From assembly GCA_036872755.1 (NCBI GenBank), contig JAVHNS010000008.1, positions 1,674,001 to 1,738,000 of the forward strand: a stretch of DNA of 64,000 bases, given 5' to 3'. This DNA is from Orbilia blumenaviensis (taxonomy: Eukaryota; Ascomycota; Orbiliomycetes; Orbiliales; Orbiliaceae). Below the pieces are notes generated by a model. The model was not told the origin of the DNA, made no database searches, and was given only the letters and a program-made list of their open reading frames with translations. The position numbers and the translations under genes were made by a program. Every line of letters starts with the position of its first letter. Positions within the stretch are counted from its first letter, which is position 1. Below are positions 1 through 12,800 of this stretch, one piece after another.

Positions 1-776
1 CCTTATATGCTCTGTTGTCGCAAGGTCTCGGGCGGCATCGCTTTCGACGAAGTTGACATTCATTTCACAAACTTATGCAGTGGATTCCCCTACATAATTT
101 CTACACCAGATCGATTGTACCTCTGGAAAGGAAAGGGTGCATCTCTTGACGAACTCCGGGCTGCCAGGGTCGCTTCCTTTGACCTTGCTGGTGATAACGA
201 AGTCAAACAAATCGATGAAGATAAGGAGCCTGAGTTCTTTGTTGAAATGATGGGAGGTGAACTCGAAGGACAGTCAATAAATGCGCAATACTGGAGCCTC
301 AAGCCCCAGCATATGCAATACACTACCCGCGTCTTTTTGATAGACCACGAATCACCAAACTCGGTAAATAACCCTCTCTTAGACACTATAAATCTCACGC
401 TTGCTAATTATTCTCATTCAAGGCCATCGAAATCTATCCATTTGCGCAGTCCGATCTTGACCCATCCAACATCTACATTGTCGACGCTTTTTTCGAACTT
501 TACATCATCGTTGGCGAACAGGCCCAAGATAAACGTATCGACTTTCAACATGCGCTTCTGTTTACCCAGGAATACAGCATCATGGCAGCCTCGAACGAAG
601 ATCGTCCGTTCGTTCCTCCAAGCAATGTTGTCCTCGGAGGCGCACCGAAAGAACTCAAGGTCGTGTTCAGACGATGGGAAGATTCTAAGACCCCAACAGC
701 TTGGCACCCCACACGCAACCCCAGTGTTAAGCTGACTATGGGCTTGCGTGATGCGATGAGCATGATGGACTTTTAA
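1..776 (+). CDS. Gelsolin-repeat protein, C-terminal part (5' end outside window)
   Basis: Two exons are visible, 1-363 and 423-776, joined by a 59-nt GT-AG intron (364-422) with a GCTAATT branch site. The joined frame gives about 238 residues and ends at TAA 774-776. The visible protein holds two gelsolin-like repeats. The first has the FDEVDIHFTNLCSGFPY stretch followed by LYLWKGKG, the usual 'W-x-G-K-G' core of gelsolin/villin repeats. The second, across the intron, has EIYPFAQSDLDPSNIYIVD and an I-I-V-G turn. This arrangement matches the C-terminus of large Pezizomycotina gelsolin/villin-like proteins that often carry a DUF4045 region upstream. Such proteins are expected to bind actin, but that role is inferred from the family. 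The N-terminal two thirds lie outside the window, so domain count and start cannot be given. Confidence 0.85.
364..422 (+). other. Spliceosomal intron of the gelsolin-repeat gene
   Basis: The donor is GTAAAT, the acceptor is TTCAAG and a GCTAAT branch-like site lies about 20 nt before the acceptor. Reading through the intron breaks the gelsolin-repeat frame. Removing it joins the two repeats in phase 0. Confidence 0.85.
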
Positions 777-1800
777 TCGAATGTAGAAAGTCGAGTCTAT
801 CGTCTTCCAGAGTTTACTAAACTTCAATACACAGGCTATGTTCTACTCGATCCCTTTACTTCGCTTATGTTGTTTTTTTTTTCTTTCGTTGAATCATACG
901 GCTGCTTTTCTATGTAGACTTGACGAGCGAACGAGGTGATTGCGAGAAAAGTGCCTTTTTTATGAGCATGGAAACCTGTTTTGGCTACTGGATTAAGAGA
1001 AGAAAAGCTGTACCCCCTTTTTTTATTATTATCCATCACTTTCCCATTAGCCTTCTTTGTATATGATGATATCCCATCATTGCAATACGTCCACCAATAT
1101 TAGCTTTTCTGGTTATCCCTTCCACCCAGATAGCTTCACCACTTTGAACATTAACTCACGCATAATGTGCATATTTTAGCCCTTGGTTTCCAGCATTCAC
1201 ACATGTTCATCTTCATACTCATATATGGTATTAGACCTATTCATTTGACAAGCTTAAGGCAGCGGCCGATTACCACTCTTCATTCTATTTCATCATGATT
1301 ACATAAGGCCTCACTAACCTACGAGCGCCCACTGCCCCGGTTTTAGAGGACTGGGCTCAGATGTCTTATCATTACTATTTTTTTTCTGAATTTTTTTTAT
1401 TTTTTTTGAGAATTCCCACGAAAATGTGAACCAGTTGTCCAGACGAAACTCCTCCTCCTCTTCACTCTCTCTTCCTCTCTATTTCCTCCTCCCTCTTCCA
1501 GCCGTTGGAGTATTCTCCGGGAGATGGAGATATACATTAACACTCACACCCACACCCACTGGGGGATGATCTCGTGTAGATGTTTTACTTTTGAGCTGCC
1601 GAGTATGTAAGCGCATGGCTTGCAATATTTGTCTCATCAGCAAACCGAGCACAGAGCTGCCTAGCGAGCACGAACTGCCCTGCCCTGCCCGCCGGGTATA
1701 GTTGTATCATATCATTAAACCTCGCCCGTCGGACTTAAAAGAATACTAAGACATGTCATCACGGCGGAGGTGGTAAAAAAAGGAACCCGAAGCAATTAGC

Positions 1801-1836
<36 letters not shown>

Positions 1837-4800
1837 CTGTGACAGATCAGAATGAGAGGGGATGCCGCGCCCCGGCTTCAAGTTACACAAAGAAAGGTCT
1901 GGAATGTATGTGCAAGGCCTAGGCAGCTGGCGGGCAGTCTGTGTGCATGAGGGCTCGAGCTCGGAGAAAGTGCGGTGCATAGCGGCATCGCGGTCCCTGA
2001 ATCACATTTAGTTCCTACCCCAGAAATATGTTCCTATGAGTAAGCTTCCGTTGTGTACCCGGATCCACCGACTTCACGGATGCCATGTTCATATAATCCA
2101 ATACAACGTTGAATTCCCACCCATGCCCAACCAGCTATTCTAAAACAATGGGTTTCACTGGTCCAAGTAATTGGCTGCCTTTAACCTCACGTTTTCTCAC
2201 TCTCCTACTTTCTTAATGAAACTCATTTTTTGTGATTGTGGAAAAAAAAGGCAACGTCCAGGTATATTGGATCGCATATCCCGACCTTAATGTACATAAC
2301 ACTCTGAGCATTAACACTGACGCGGAACAAAGAAAGGACCCACGCGAGCTGTACAGATGTAATGCATACATGCACGTACGTTAATCAACCCATTAGCAAT
2401 TAATATTCCGGATTTAAAATCCGGACGAAGCAAAATCGTTGTAACTATTAATCCAAAAAGAAACACTAAGACTACTTTACTATTAACGGAATAAAAACAA
2501 CAGAAGGACGGGGGAACCTGAACTATCTTTCTGCTGACTATAATGAGAGAGGGGTCGGGCTTATGAACTTGAACTGTTCCGGCAATCTGATTAAGAGGCT
2601 TAGATGCTATACGACATGGGGAGGAGATACTACAAGTAAGTTTACTCTTGAGCTCCCTGCCGGCGCCCCCCTTCTTAATTCTCGGGGTGGCCGGGACGAT
2701 TGAGATAGCTTACGTTCCCCGAGACATTAATTATCCAGATCACACGGCAAGTTCCATCGCAGAAAAAGAACGTGCGACAGATCGGGAAGCGTTTCCGGGT
2801 TTCCTTGTTATCAACCTTTTTAATCACCTCTCGGGCGACATCAGACGCTTTGAAGGTGATGATTAATTCTCCGAACAGAAAAAAAAAACCAGCGCTTTGT
2901 TTTTTGTTTCTTGCATGGTAAACCAAAAGGAAGGGAAGGGGAAAAAAACGTTGATTGCCGAGTCGTTTCTGGGTCACATTGGATGCCTCTTTTGGACGAT
3001 GCGCTTTTGGACAAATGTCGCTTTCGAAGTGGTATTCGTTACAGATATGCAATGCATATGTATTTTAGGTCGCCAAAAAGAAAAATGAATGAAGTGATTG
3101 TGATGCCGTCCTGCATGATCATTAGAAAGTCCTGATTGACAGATAAACGACGAGCGCGGTGTGGGGTCGTCTAGCTCTAGAGCTCTCGAGGTTACCGGTT
3201 GGACGTTTCATCTTCAGAGAGGCAAATGCAACAGCTTTCGCAAATAAAAACGATACCGCACTGCACTGTCCTGTATCGAAAAGCGACAGCAAGGGGGCCC
3301 AATCCAAGGCCCGGAGACAGGATAGGTCTCACAAAAAACCCGCTTTTTGTTTCCCACCTTCTTGGTATTTTCCCCGGCAAAGTTTCGTATCCGGTATCTC
3401 GAACGGGTTTGATCGAGATCCAACAGAAACCACAAACTTCCGCCATACAAAAAAAAAAAAAAGTTAGGCCACCCACCGGTCGTCTCGACCGAGGCCAAGT
3501 ACCGAGATCCCGCCTGATCCCAGACAGACCTGGCCTGGCCTTGTCAGGAAGCATGTTGCGAGGTGCAGCGGAGAATCAGTCGATTTGTTCCTTAATTTCA
3601 AGCTAAGGTGAAGCTCGCACCTCCCATGCCACGCCATGCTCTCTGTCTTGCTCTCTCTCAACCTTTTCATGAGGTTTGGCGGCAATACCCGCATATCAGA
3701 GTGGCCCTCCTAAACCGGCGTCTGTGCAGTTATGTATGTAAGCTTAAGCAAGCCGTTTCCCATGGTGCATTCGCTCTCCGTTAAGCGATGCAGCCGGTGA
3801 ACTGATCTTCTTGTCAGTGCGCAGGTGCATGTCCAGGGAAAAAAAAAGTTCTTTCGACCTTGCTATGGCTTTTTTTTGTTTGGTTTCTTGGGATTTTCAT
3901 TTTCCCCACATGACCCGTTTGAGCATTGAACGTGGCAGTTAAAACTGGATGTTATGCACGGCTCGATCTCACTGATTTCCTGTCTTGGAAGATTTGGGGT
4001 TAGAACCGGTATCGAATGCACAATTCTGTTATGATGACCATCAATATGCATCTTTTTTGGAAACATCGATGATGTCTTCATTTTCTTCGGTGCATGGGAG
4101 GGCCCGAGCTGAGTTTAAGCTGGGAATAATAGGCCGAAGGGATCGATATTTTCCAAGTTTTCCGTTGAACATGCAACCTCAGCTAACGAGCTAAGTCGGA
4201 AGGGAAAGAGCTAAAGTTGCACCCCAAGGTTCCGCAAATATCGGACGGGAAGTTGTAATGTCGAGTCACGTACGTACATCGCAAATCTAGGGTTTTTTTT
4301 GTTTTTGTTTCCTTTGTTGGACATTTATGATATGATATGATATTAGGAATTTTTTGCTAAGTATACCAATACTACTGCGGGTATGGCAGGACTGACTCTA
4401 TCTTCTGGTTTTGATAAAAACGGACCATTTTATGCATAGTCATGCATTATCAATCCAGGCATTAACTACTACCATTATTGGATAGCAAAGGGCTGTGATC
4501 ACGAGCTGGAAGGCAATGCACCCAGACCAGCCCGTGTATACCATAAAAACGCAGTGCAAAAGGGATATCAAAGATTTGATGTTGGCGAGATTGGCAGATA
4601 TCTTGTTACCCTGTTTCTTAGATATCATCAATATGTCGACGGTGCTATAGGCCCCCTCCACTCCCCTCTCCGGTCATCCATATTTCGCCATCCAAAAGGA
4701 ATTCCCGCTGACCGGGGCTTTCCGCAGATCTTTTCCCCGAGTGGTGATCTCATTACAAAGAGCCCTCCGAGCGGGTTTTGGATGCTTCCTTGGGTGGCGC

Positions 4801-7190
4801 CCGAGTGGCCTGATATATGAGGGAGCAACCCACTTGAACTCTCCCTGAGAAAGCCCCCTTCTGTGTCCTTGACCGAAAAGTTGTTTTCGTGGGTGGATCA
4901 CCTATGACGAACACGAGTCGCGCGCACATCCACATCTACCTTCTTCGGACTTTGAGGCTGAGATCATTTGTTTGGAACGAAAAAAGAAGGATCTCGAGCG
5001 GTTGCATAGAATCGAAATCTTGATCTAGACGAGAAAGAAATCTCGCGAACCTCGTATTCTCGCCAATCAGGTCGAATCTGAAGCCACCCTTGGGGGAGTA
5101 GAAGAAATCCACCAAACGCCACCGGCGCTGAATAGAAAAAAAAAAAATTCTGCCTGTTCGTCTGTCCGCTTTGTTGTTTGTGCTTCGCTCGCTCTCTCTC
5201 CGGGAAGCTGTGCCGCGTATGTAGACGGATGTCGGACAGCGAGAGGGCTAACCGTGACCTTCCCCCCAAATCCGAATAAGCCCCATGCAATGCAACGAAC
5301 CGCCCACCATGAAATCCGAAGTCCCGCAGCTAATAAGGAGCTTAATTGAAGCTATTGGCAGGTGTCAGGTGCCATGTTTTCCGAGGCTTAGGCGCCTGTC
5401 TCGGGACCAAAGACGTCAATGCATCTGAGGCATATGCGCCATTGTCACATACTTTAGCGAAGCCCCGCGACAGTAGTAATATTATAATAGACGTATACGT
5501 TCGCTTGCTCCGAAATTGTAGAGTAGGTAATCAAAAGGAGGTGATGGGCAAATTGATAATATCTGACGGAGCAAATATCAAAAAGCGAGGCACGGGATCA
5601 CGACGGTTCCATGTCGTCCACGCTGTGCGCAAAGCGCATCTCACATGGCCAGCCGGTTTCGAAAATTCGAATTGGATCGCCGGTAATTAGCGCTGGCACA
5701 GCACGTGTTTGGCGCAATTGGCGGCCGGCACGTGAAGACTGGGGCCAAAGCCGGGAGGGGCACCTGGGCTGATCCAAGGACGCCTAGACTGAGATTGGAC
5801 TCCGGCGCGGGGAGGCTCTTCGGGAGAAAGAGAAATAGTTGACCAATACCGGCCTTCGACCGCCGGGGACAAGAGATATAGCCACGCACTTGAGTATATA
5901 AGTCCGGCGTGCTATAGGTTATTTCAATAGTATGTGATCAACGCATTTTCAGCCAACAGAATGCCACAGGCTGCACGCGAGAGTCCCACTCTTAAAGCCG
6001 AACGCGACGCTGCTTTTTTTTTTTTTTTTTTTTTTTGTTCGGTTTGGGTAACTCATACAAGGGTAGGAGGATATTCCGACTCAGACGTCTTGTTAAAAAT
6101 TCCTTTTTGTGGCCATGATACGGAAGGGAATGACATCTGTCGCCCGTTGACGCTGCATGTTACCCCCCCTCGTATTCGATACCCGAATTTAATCGATCGA
6201 GGCTTGTGAGTGGAGGGGAGTGGAAGAAGGAGGGGGGGAAGAAGGGAGGTATATCAAGAACTCCAGTAATTGGCAGATATTTCCGAGCAAATTGATATCC
6301 ACCTCTTGCATGCGAACTTTTCTTTCTTTCTTGGCCGGGCTTTATATCAGTTTGTCCGGCATATATTAGCCCACATACTATACACCTACACACACACACA
6401 CAAGACACACACGCACGCACGAATGCCGCTGGCAGTAATAGTCCTCTATGCCTGTTGCCTGTAAGTTATTAGCTATGCATGGGGGGATTGAAAAGGGCTG
6501 GCAAAGAAAGATATGTTACCATTGGCACAATTAGTCGCGTTCGGATGAGGGCTCGGCTCTGATATACCGGTTTCAAGGGGGGTTTAATCAGAGCCTGCAT
6601 ATGATGAATGCATATGGGCATATGAGGTTGGTATGTAAGTTATTTACATATGTATGTTCATACGGAGTACATACTTCAGTAAGTAAGTACTAGTTGTATA
6701 CAATGCACGTTTAAGTACGTATCCCGACGAAACTAAAAAGGAAAAGCAAATTATCCATGATACACACATTAAGTAGGTGGTTATCACCTCAGCTGTGGGC
6801 CTTCTCAAGACCAAAGAAATACTACAGAAAGACAAACGCCGTTGCTTTAATGCCTCCCTCCACAAACCCGAAACCAAACGACCAGAAAATGCATCATGAG
6901 GACACATGGCCCTAGGAGAGAAAAAAGAGGAAACAAAAAAAAAAAAAAAAAAAAGCTAACAGCTAACAGTTAACAGAACCGAATATTAAAACAGTTGTCC
7001 GGAAAGTACGAATGGAACGAATTCAACCAATGTACCACAGTTCGCATTTAGCGAGGGCAGGAGTTCGAACCTGCAGATGAGGGAGGGAGGGATATTCATG
7101 GGGCGAGGTTGAAGGGGGGTTGCAGAAGTTATCAATTATCTGCTGGGGTCCTGGGTCTTCAGGTGCAGGTGTATCAGTCAATCAATTCAG
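777..7190. other. Gene-free interval, about 6.4 kb
   Basis: I see no convincing gene here. The ORFs are short, overlap on both strands and show no domain or secretion signal. The interval holds the 3' flank of the gelsolin gene and the 3' flank of the gene ending at 7191. It also holds T homopolymers at 1806-1836 and 6014-6036, a CA-rich stretch near 6388-6420, an A20-class tract near 6935-6954 and a GTAAGTAAGTAC tract at 6679-6692. A long non-coding transcript cannot be excluded from sequence alone. Confidence 0.5.
1806..1836 (+). repeat. T31 homopolymer tract
   Basis: An uninterrupted run of 31 T lies in intergenic DNA, the longest homopolymer I found in the window. Comparable tracts occur at 6014-6036, 9868-9889, 20947-20971, 21139-21161, 23835-23862, 33259-33283 (A) and 60121-60144 (A). 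Their exact lengths are prone to sequencing error. Confidence 0.9.
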
Positions 7191-8138
7191 TCAAGCCCGC
7201 GTCTCCTTTCGCTGCCTCTTCGGGGCTGGCTCTGGTTTTTGGCCTGCAGCGTCGGTGGCCCTACGCCTTCCCTTCGTTTGGAGATTTGCGGTAGGGGCAC
7301 TGATGGCCTTGTCCTTTGGCGCCCCCCTCTTGGTCTTGCTCTCGACTTTCTCCTTTGGCTTGGGCTCTGGTCCCATCGATTCTGCTTTCTTCTTGCCTGC
7401 TGGCTTGGGCATTGCTTCCATCGGTTTCTCATCTTTCTTCGTCCTCTTTTTCACCGGCTCCGACCCCAGCCTGGTGTCGTCTTCGATGACTTCAAACCCT
7501 CGTTTCTTTCCATTCTTTTCGGTCGGCTGTTGAATATCGACTTTGTGATCAGCTTTCTTGCGGCCGCTTTTTGGCTTCCAAGAAGCAAGATTTGCCAATG
7601 TCCGAGCAGCAACGAGGTCTCGCTCGTCAACTTCTGTCCGATCCCTGGTTCTGCCTTTGCTCTCTCTCTCTCGCTCTCTTTCATCCTTCGTCTTGACATT
7701 CCGAGGTTTCTTAGTATGAGGACCTTTTCTGCCCCAAACCGGTGGCTGATTGATCCGAGCACTATTCTTATAATGTTCGGCACGCCGCTTCTCGGAAAGG
7801 TTCTTCCATTTCTTCTGCAGTTTGATATCGCCAAACTTCAACGAATCCTGCTGCAACAAGGGGCAGTTATCATCGTCGAATTTTGTAATTCGCTGACAAG
7901 TTTTACTGTCCGGGCAAAGTGCTGGCCAGCGTTCCGTGATGATCATCCGATCCTGAACGGGGCATACATCGCCAGATGAGAGGAACTTGGGGCAGTGCTT
8001 GGTGACAATTCCTGTTGGGAATGCGTTATTCCAATTGGCGCCGTATGCCTCTGCTACCTTCCCATCGGCGCCTACTATTTTGCGGGCGTAGGGCACCGGA
8101 TGTCCACACTCAAACCAGCATTCATATTCAGTGCACAT
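7191..8138 (-). CDS. Unknown protein, Cys-rich N-terminus and Lys/Arg-rich tail
   Basis: A single uninterrupted ORF of 315 codons reads from ATG at 8138 to a stop at 7191. I do not recognise the family. The first 95 residues carry eight cysteines (near residues 2, 7, 11, 49, 59, 75, 81 and 92). The motif C-x4-C-x3-C-G-H near the start could bind a metal or form disulphides. Residues from about 100 onward are dominated by K, R, E and P, with several bipartite-like basic clusters (KKRTKKDEK, KGRRRATDA, KRQRKETRA at the very end). This suggests an intrinsically disordered, probably nuclear or RNA/DNA-associated tail; that is inference. No signal peptide is visible. The strong Lys/Arg bias persists only in this frame, and the ORF is far longer than the neighbouring chance ORFs, which supports a real gene. 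The gene stands alone, with more than 6 kb of gene-free DNA on each side. Confidence 0.7.
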   Translation of the reverse strand: MCTEYECWFECGHPVPYARKIVGADGKVAEAYGANWNNAFPTGIVTKHCPKFLSSGDVCPVQDRMIITERWPALCPDSKTCQRITKFDDDNCPLLQQDSLKFGDIKLQKKWKNLSEKRRAEHYKNSARINQPPVWGRKGPHTKKPRNVKTKDERERERESKGRTRDRTEVDERDLVAARTLANLASWKPKSGRKKADHKVDIQQPTEKNGKKRGFEVIEDDTRLGSEPVKKRTKKDEKPMEAMPKPAGKKKAESMGPEPKPKEKVESKTKRGAPKDKAISAPTANLQTKGRRRATDAAGQKPEPAPKRQRKETRA

Positions 8139-8639
8139 CTTAGCTACTAACGGGTCCGTTGTAGTGGCTGTTTACGCCGTCTCTATAACGTTGAGAGGGA
8201 GAGATAAAAACGCAGATATCTAGACGTATCTACGGACGACAAGAGGCCGATATGTTGACGATATCGACGGCAATACCAGAAGAACAGATTATTACTGGTG
8301 AAATCTAAAGGGAACATCCGGGGAAATAAGTTAGAACGCCAGTCCTCCTCCTCTTCAACGAAGAGCTTGTTGTTCTGTATCTTACCGCGATGTTTGCCTT
8401 AGCTACGCTTAGGCAGGGGTTCTTTGTTCGATTTGAGGAAACGACGATAGCTCCGCAGCACAGAGGATATCTCCAGATGGAAAGAATAGTGATAAAAGGC
8501 TTTCGGTCTTTTTGAAAGAAAGGGAGGCTCAATGGATGAAGGAACTGAGACAATGAATCTTGATCGATGAGGTTGAAGATGTGTCTCTTTCTCTCCCTCC
8601 CTCCCTCCGGGAAGTCCTTTTTTTGGTGTGATATCGTCT

Positions 8640-9320
8640 ATCAGACGTACATAGCTTACATCGGTTCATGACTGCTTTTCTAGCATCTACGATATTACGA
8701 TATAGCGGCGTCGTGCTGGGCTCAGAGCCCTAATAATGCGGACTGAGTGAATGATACGTTATAGGTCTATATTCGACTCTGGCACCTACAGACTTCAACC
8801 TTATGAGCCAGAATCTATGGCTATATTCCAGCTTATACTACGAGACTAATTCCAGCTATGGTATTTGTCGCATATGCCTAAAGTCCAAAATGCAAAACAA
8901 TTTTACTATATACAGCACGTAGAAGATTGGGAGTCTAACCTTTAAAGTCTATGAGGTTATGAGTTTATACATTCTACGACATTAGACTCAAAGGAAAGAT
9001 ATTTACAAGGGCATAGGGAGCCTTGGTTGATTAGGGCGGGTAGAAACATGATCAATCGCAAACGGTTATGGTTTTTAGAGAATTCTATTTAAGGTCATAT
9101 TTGACTTACCTCTATATACAAGCTTCTGACTATATAGCATACTACTACCCCGTGGATTTTAGAATGTTTCTAGAACGACATCTTTGTGAATCCATAGCTA
9201 TACTCCAAAAAGATCGTAGATAAAGACTCTGTATCTAAGAAATGTGGCCCCTCCTATCACTGCTCCCAGAACAGAATCTACTATTCTCCCAATACCTCGC
9301 CAGGCTCGATTGAATCAACT
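8640..9320. repeat. Possible RIP-degraded repeat relic
   Basis: This stretch is TA-rich with many stops in all frames and recurring CTATA/TATAGC words, unlike its flanks. A hand count over 8881-9000 gave 13 TpA against 11 ApT, and 12 (CpA+TpG) against 15 (ApC+GpT). Both ratios lean in the direction caused by repeat-induced point mutation, which is known in Pezizomycotina. No terminal repeats or transposase motifs could be recognised, so the element type is unknown and the call is tentative. Confidence 0.3.
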
Positions 9321-9867
9321 TGTTTCAAGTACAATATTAATTTGACAGTGAAGTTACGTAAACCCTGACTTGGTTCCCAGCACGCACCTGTGTTGTCAAT
9401 TGTTGTAAAAAAACAATCATTCTTAAATCCGTTTGATGATACTGTGAAAGTTCGACGGATATCGCAGATTGCGTTCTGCTATCGGAGCCGAGTTCCGCAA
9501 TCGATCGGTAATTCAGTGGCTGTGGCGCCGCTGGCCCACACATACACAATAGCATTGCGCTGGGGAATGCAACTTGGGTTAGGATAGGACGGGAAGCACT
9601 TCCAGCGGCGGGCACATGCATATTCGCTCGTAGACATGCCCCCATAATCACTTGATAAAGAGTGGGTTCGTGAACTAGGATTACTTCATAAATATGCATG
9701 TTTTCGTATCACGATGGGGCCATAGAACCATCTAGGCCATCAGTACAATGCCTGAGTGCCTGAACATGCATTAGAAATGAGGTGGCACAAAAGATATATC
9801 CAGTGTTACACCTCGCGAGCCGGGGGGTATATTTTCCCTCTATCAAAAACATATCACAAACAATTTC

Positions 9868-9889
9868 TTTTTTTTTTTTTTTTTTTTTT
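9868..9889 (+). repeat. T22 homopolymer tract
   Basis: A run of 22 T in gene-free DNA, one of several similar tracts in the window. Confidence 0.9.
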
Positions 9890-12800
9890 CGAAGGCGTGA
9901 GTGAAGCTGTCTGGATTGTGCCGTTCCTCCCAATCTAATGTAATCACCAGTTACGAGACATAAGGACTCTTCCGTTCACGATATCCCGAGTCTACCCATG
10001 GAACGCCATTTGATCAGCAACTGGCACAAATTTGTAAGACATCGGGGCTTCCACATGGTTGAGTATACTATCGTTGTGAAGTAACCAATGGCAGCCGGTG
10101 ATGTAGACCCACGGGTTTCAGCCTCGCGTAGAAAAGAATGCAGTCGATCCGGGGGTTGAATCGGTTATCGTACCTCTTGCCTTTACTATAGATATAGTGC
10201 GGTATCAATCGGAGTGGAACGCCTCACAGCCTGATCACTTCTCCATTTGTTTTTCTCAATTTTGCACTCTCGGGTTGTTCTCTTTCGCTCTTTCTTTCCC
10301 TCTTTTCCCTTAGGATATCTTCCTAGACATACCGATATATCACATAATCGAGTCCCTGCATAACGCATGCACGAGCTTGAGTGTGAGGACTTTGTGTGAA
10401 GCGTGAGGTATTTCCTTAGATCTTCATAGTTTCCCCAGATCTAGGATGTAGTTTGGTTTTCGTTTAATATTTCCAAAAGGTATGAAAGCGCTTGTCCTAG
10501 TGGTTGAGAATGGTGTTGGCCAAGTTGGAGATTAGAGTCTCGGTGCTGCACAGGCCCGGCTTAACCGGTTGGATGCGCCCACCCCTGCAGCACAAGCTTA
10601 AGACAGCACAGGGAGGGCGGCCGCAGATCCTGTTGGAGGGTGGTGCCATAGCCTATGCACCTGGCCAGGCCAGAGGGTGGGAGATATGTTCGGTCTTGTT
10701 GAGGGCAATTTCAGCTGAGCAGAGTGCATGATTGCGGGAGGATACGAGAACGTTGCAACCATGCTGGGAGATGCATGGGGCACCCCGCTCCCCATGAAGA
10801 TCGCCTGCGACTTCGCAAAATGTGACCCGCCGCCCTCATTGGCTTCCGTCCTCGCGGGTACACACACCAACGCATCAACGCATGCAGGACTCCTAATCAC
10901 ACACGGTCGAGGAGCCGTGGGTCCCACAGGACTCTCTCAACTTAAGGCCCGTCGAAATGAGGAAGCTGGAAACGAATATTGCCGTTCTGCTTCTTATTAA
11001 TATTTTTTCTGCCGTGTAATCATTCCGGTGAGAATATATATATGTATGGCATTGGCATTGGGACCCCGACCGGCAACCTCAGCTGGTTAGCTGTCTCGAC
11101 ATGTCGTTCTGGGAAGGGCTCGAAAGGACTCGGTTTTTGCAACCGCATGTGAAAGACGGTTTTATGTCGAATTCAACGCCATGCATAGATTTGTGGAGGC
11201 GATGCGTGATCATGCCTTCTCGAACAAGCCACCTCAACCCGTGTGTATGTAAGAGACGTATGTATGTATGTGTGTCTCTGCGCTATCTGTTTTTGTCTGT
11301 CCGTCTGTGGTGATAGCCCATCCCTTGGTTCAGCCGGGGACCATAATTGCATACTTCGGGTTCCCTCAACAGCAAAAAAATTCCATACGCTCGAACCAAC
11401 AGGAACCGTCATCCAAATTCGAGGTTATGCAAGCGGGCTGCAGTGTGAACAGGATTTCTGGGGGTCCAGGTGTACATACACTAGAATACTGACATACGTC
11501 CTACAGACATATCCTTTTTCAGCAGGGATGCTCTTCCTAAGATGTCATTTTTTGGGGGGAACTTTCACTTTAGCCGGTCGAAAGGCGCCCATAAGATCAG
11601 ATTGTTATTAGTTGGGTTTAGCTGTTGCTCTCCCTCATACGTGGGAGTGAATTTGTCGAGTTGCCGCCGTTTCATCTCTGGTCGACTGCTTCTGAATATA
11701 ACTAACACCCGGGTCCCGCCTTGAGGCATAAAGCCCTTGGTTTCCAACATGGATGGCCCCCCACAGTCGAAACGAAAGCAACTGACACAGCTGTGCGGGA
11801 CCTCCGTGATGATGATGATGACAGCGATGATAGAGATGGTGATAATATAATGGGTATCCTGACAGGTTCCCTTTTTTTTGTTAAAAGAGCCGGAAAAACT
11901 TTTGATTCGAAATCCCGGGAGCTTGAAATCTCAAACATACATTTGCAAGGGAGAAGAGCGCAATGATACATATGCAAGATGGGTTTCGATATCGGAGCAA
12001 AGGAAGGGTCCACATTTTCTTACATTCTCATTTAATTGTCCTTGAATCGAATGCGAATGAGGAAACGGAAGCTCCAGAAGTTCATGCCGGAGTATTAGTT
12101 AGCTTGGGGGGCAATCCATACAGAGACAGATACATAAGTAAATACGTACATAGTACATGCACACATGCACACATGCAGCAACCGCAGCGCTGGTTTGATA
12201 TGTAGAGCAGCAGGAGGGCGAACTTTTGTAATTGCAATTGTCGAAAGGTGATTTGGATTGAGATCTGTGCAGCACCGGGCGCGGTTGGAAGACCCTTGTC
12301 GTTCGCCTACACGGCACCCACACCAAACCTCATTCCAACACAAACCCACAGTTGGCTGGCCCCTCAATGCATAATCATCAGATATCAGAGGGCTGGTTAA
12401 TGCTTAGTATGATTTACAATTGCAATAATATGCTCGGCCTTCGAGAAGTCTTCCAGTCCCGTTCAAGAACAAAACGAGTAAACGGATAAACCCCACAGTT
12501 TCTGACTCGCGGGTTCTGCCTAACCTGGCCAAAGGGAACTCCGTCCCGTCAGAAGATCATCTTCACGACAGGTTCCAACCCTGCTAGCTTGCAGCTGTAC
12601 GGCCGAATCTCATGCAGCATTACTCGGTATGTTTCTCCAGTTCCGTTTTGGTGCTACCGGATAGGTTTCCTGACGACGGTTCAAAACTTCCAATATTGAT
12701 TCTGATCATGAGCTAGGAGCTACCCTGCGGCCCTGAACATACAGACGTCTGTGGGTCGAGCCACTCTCCTTTTGTGGTTTTGAACGTTTCAACCACTGCA

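Noticed and set aside
2675..3606. Several overlapping ORFs of 100-135 codons on both strands
   Set aside because: They overlap in different frames without domain, codon bias or splice support.
5346..5690. A 114-codon plus-strand ORF
   Set aside because: No supporting motif or context, and its length is within what chance gives in 6 kb of gene-free DNA.
7050..7090. GTTCGAAC within a GC-rich inverted repeat, like a tRNA T-arm
   Set aside because: The loop is eight bases, and neither strand has an anticodon arm, D-arm or acceptor stem at the right distance.
10480..10990. GC-richer stretch with an AGGYENVATMLG-like peptide, reminiscent of a thiolase fragment
   Set aside because: Stops interrupt every frame, no intron set restores a family match, and the resemblance rests on a few residues.
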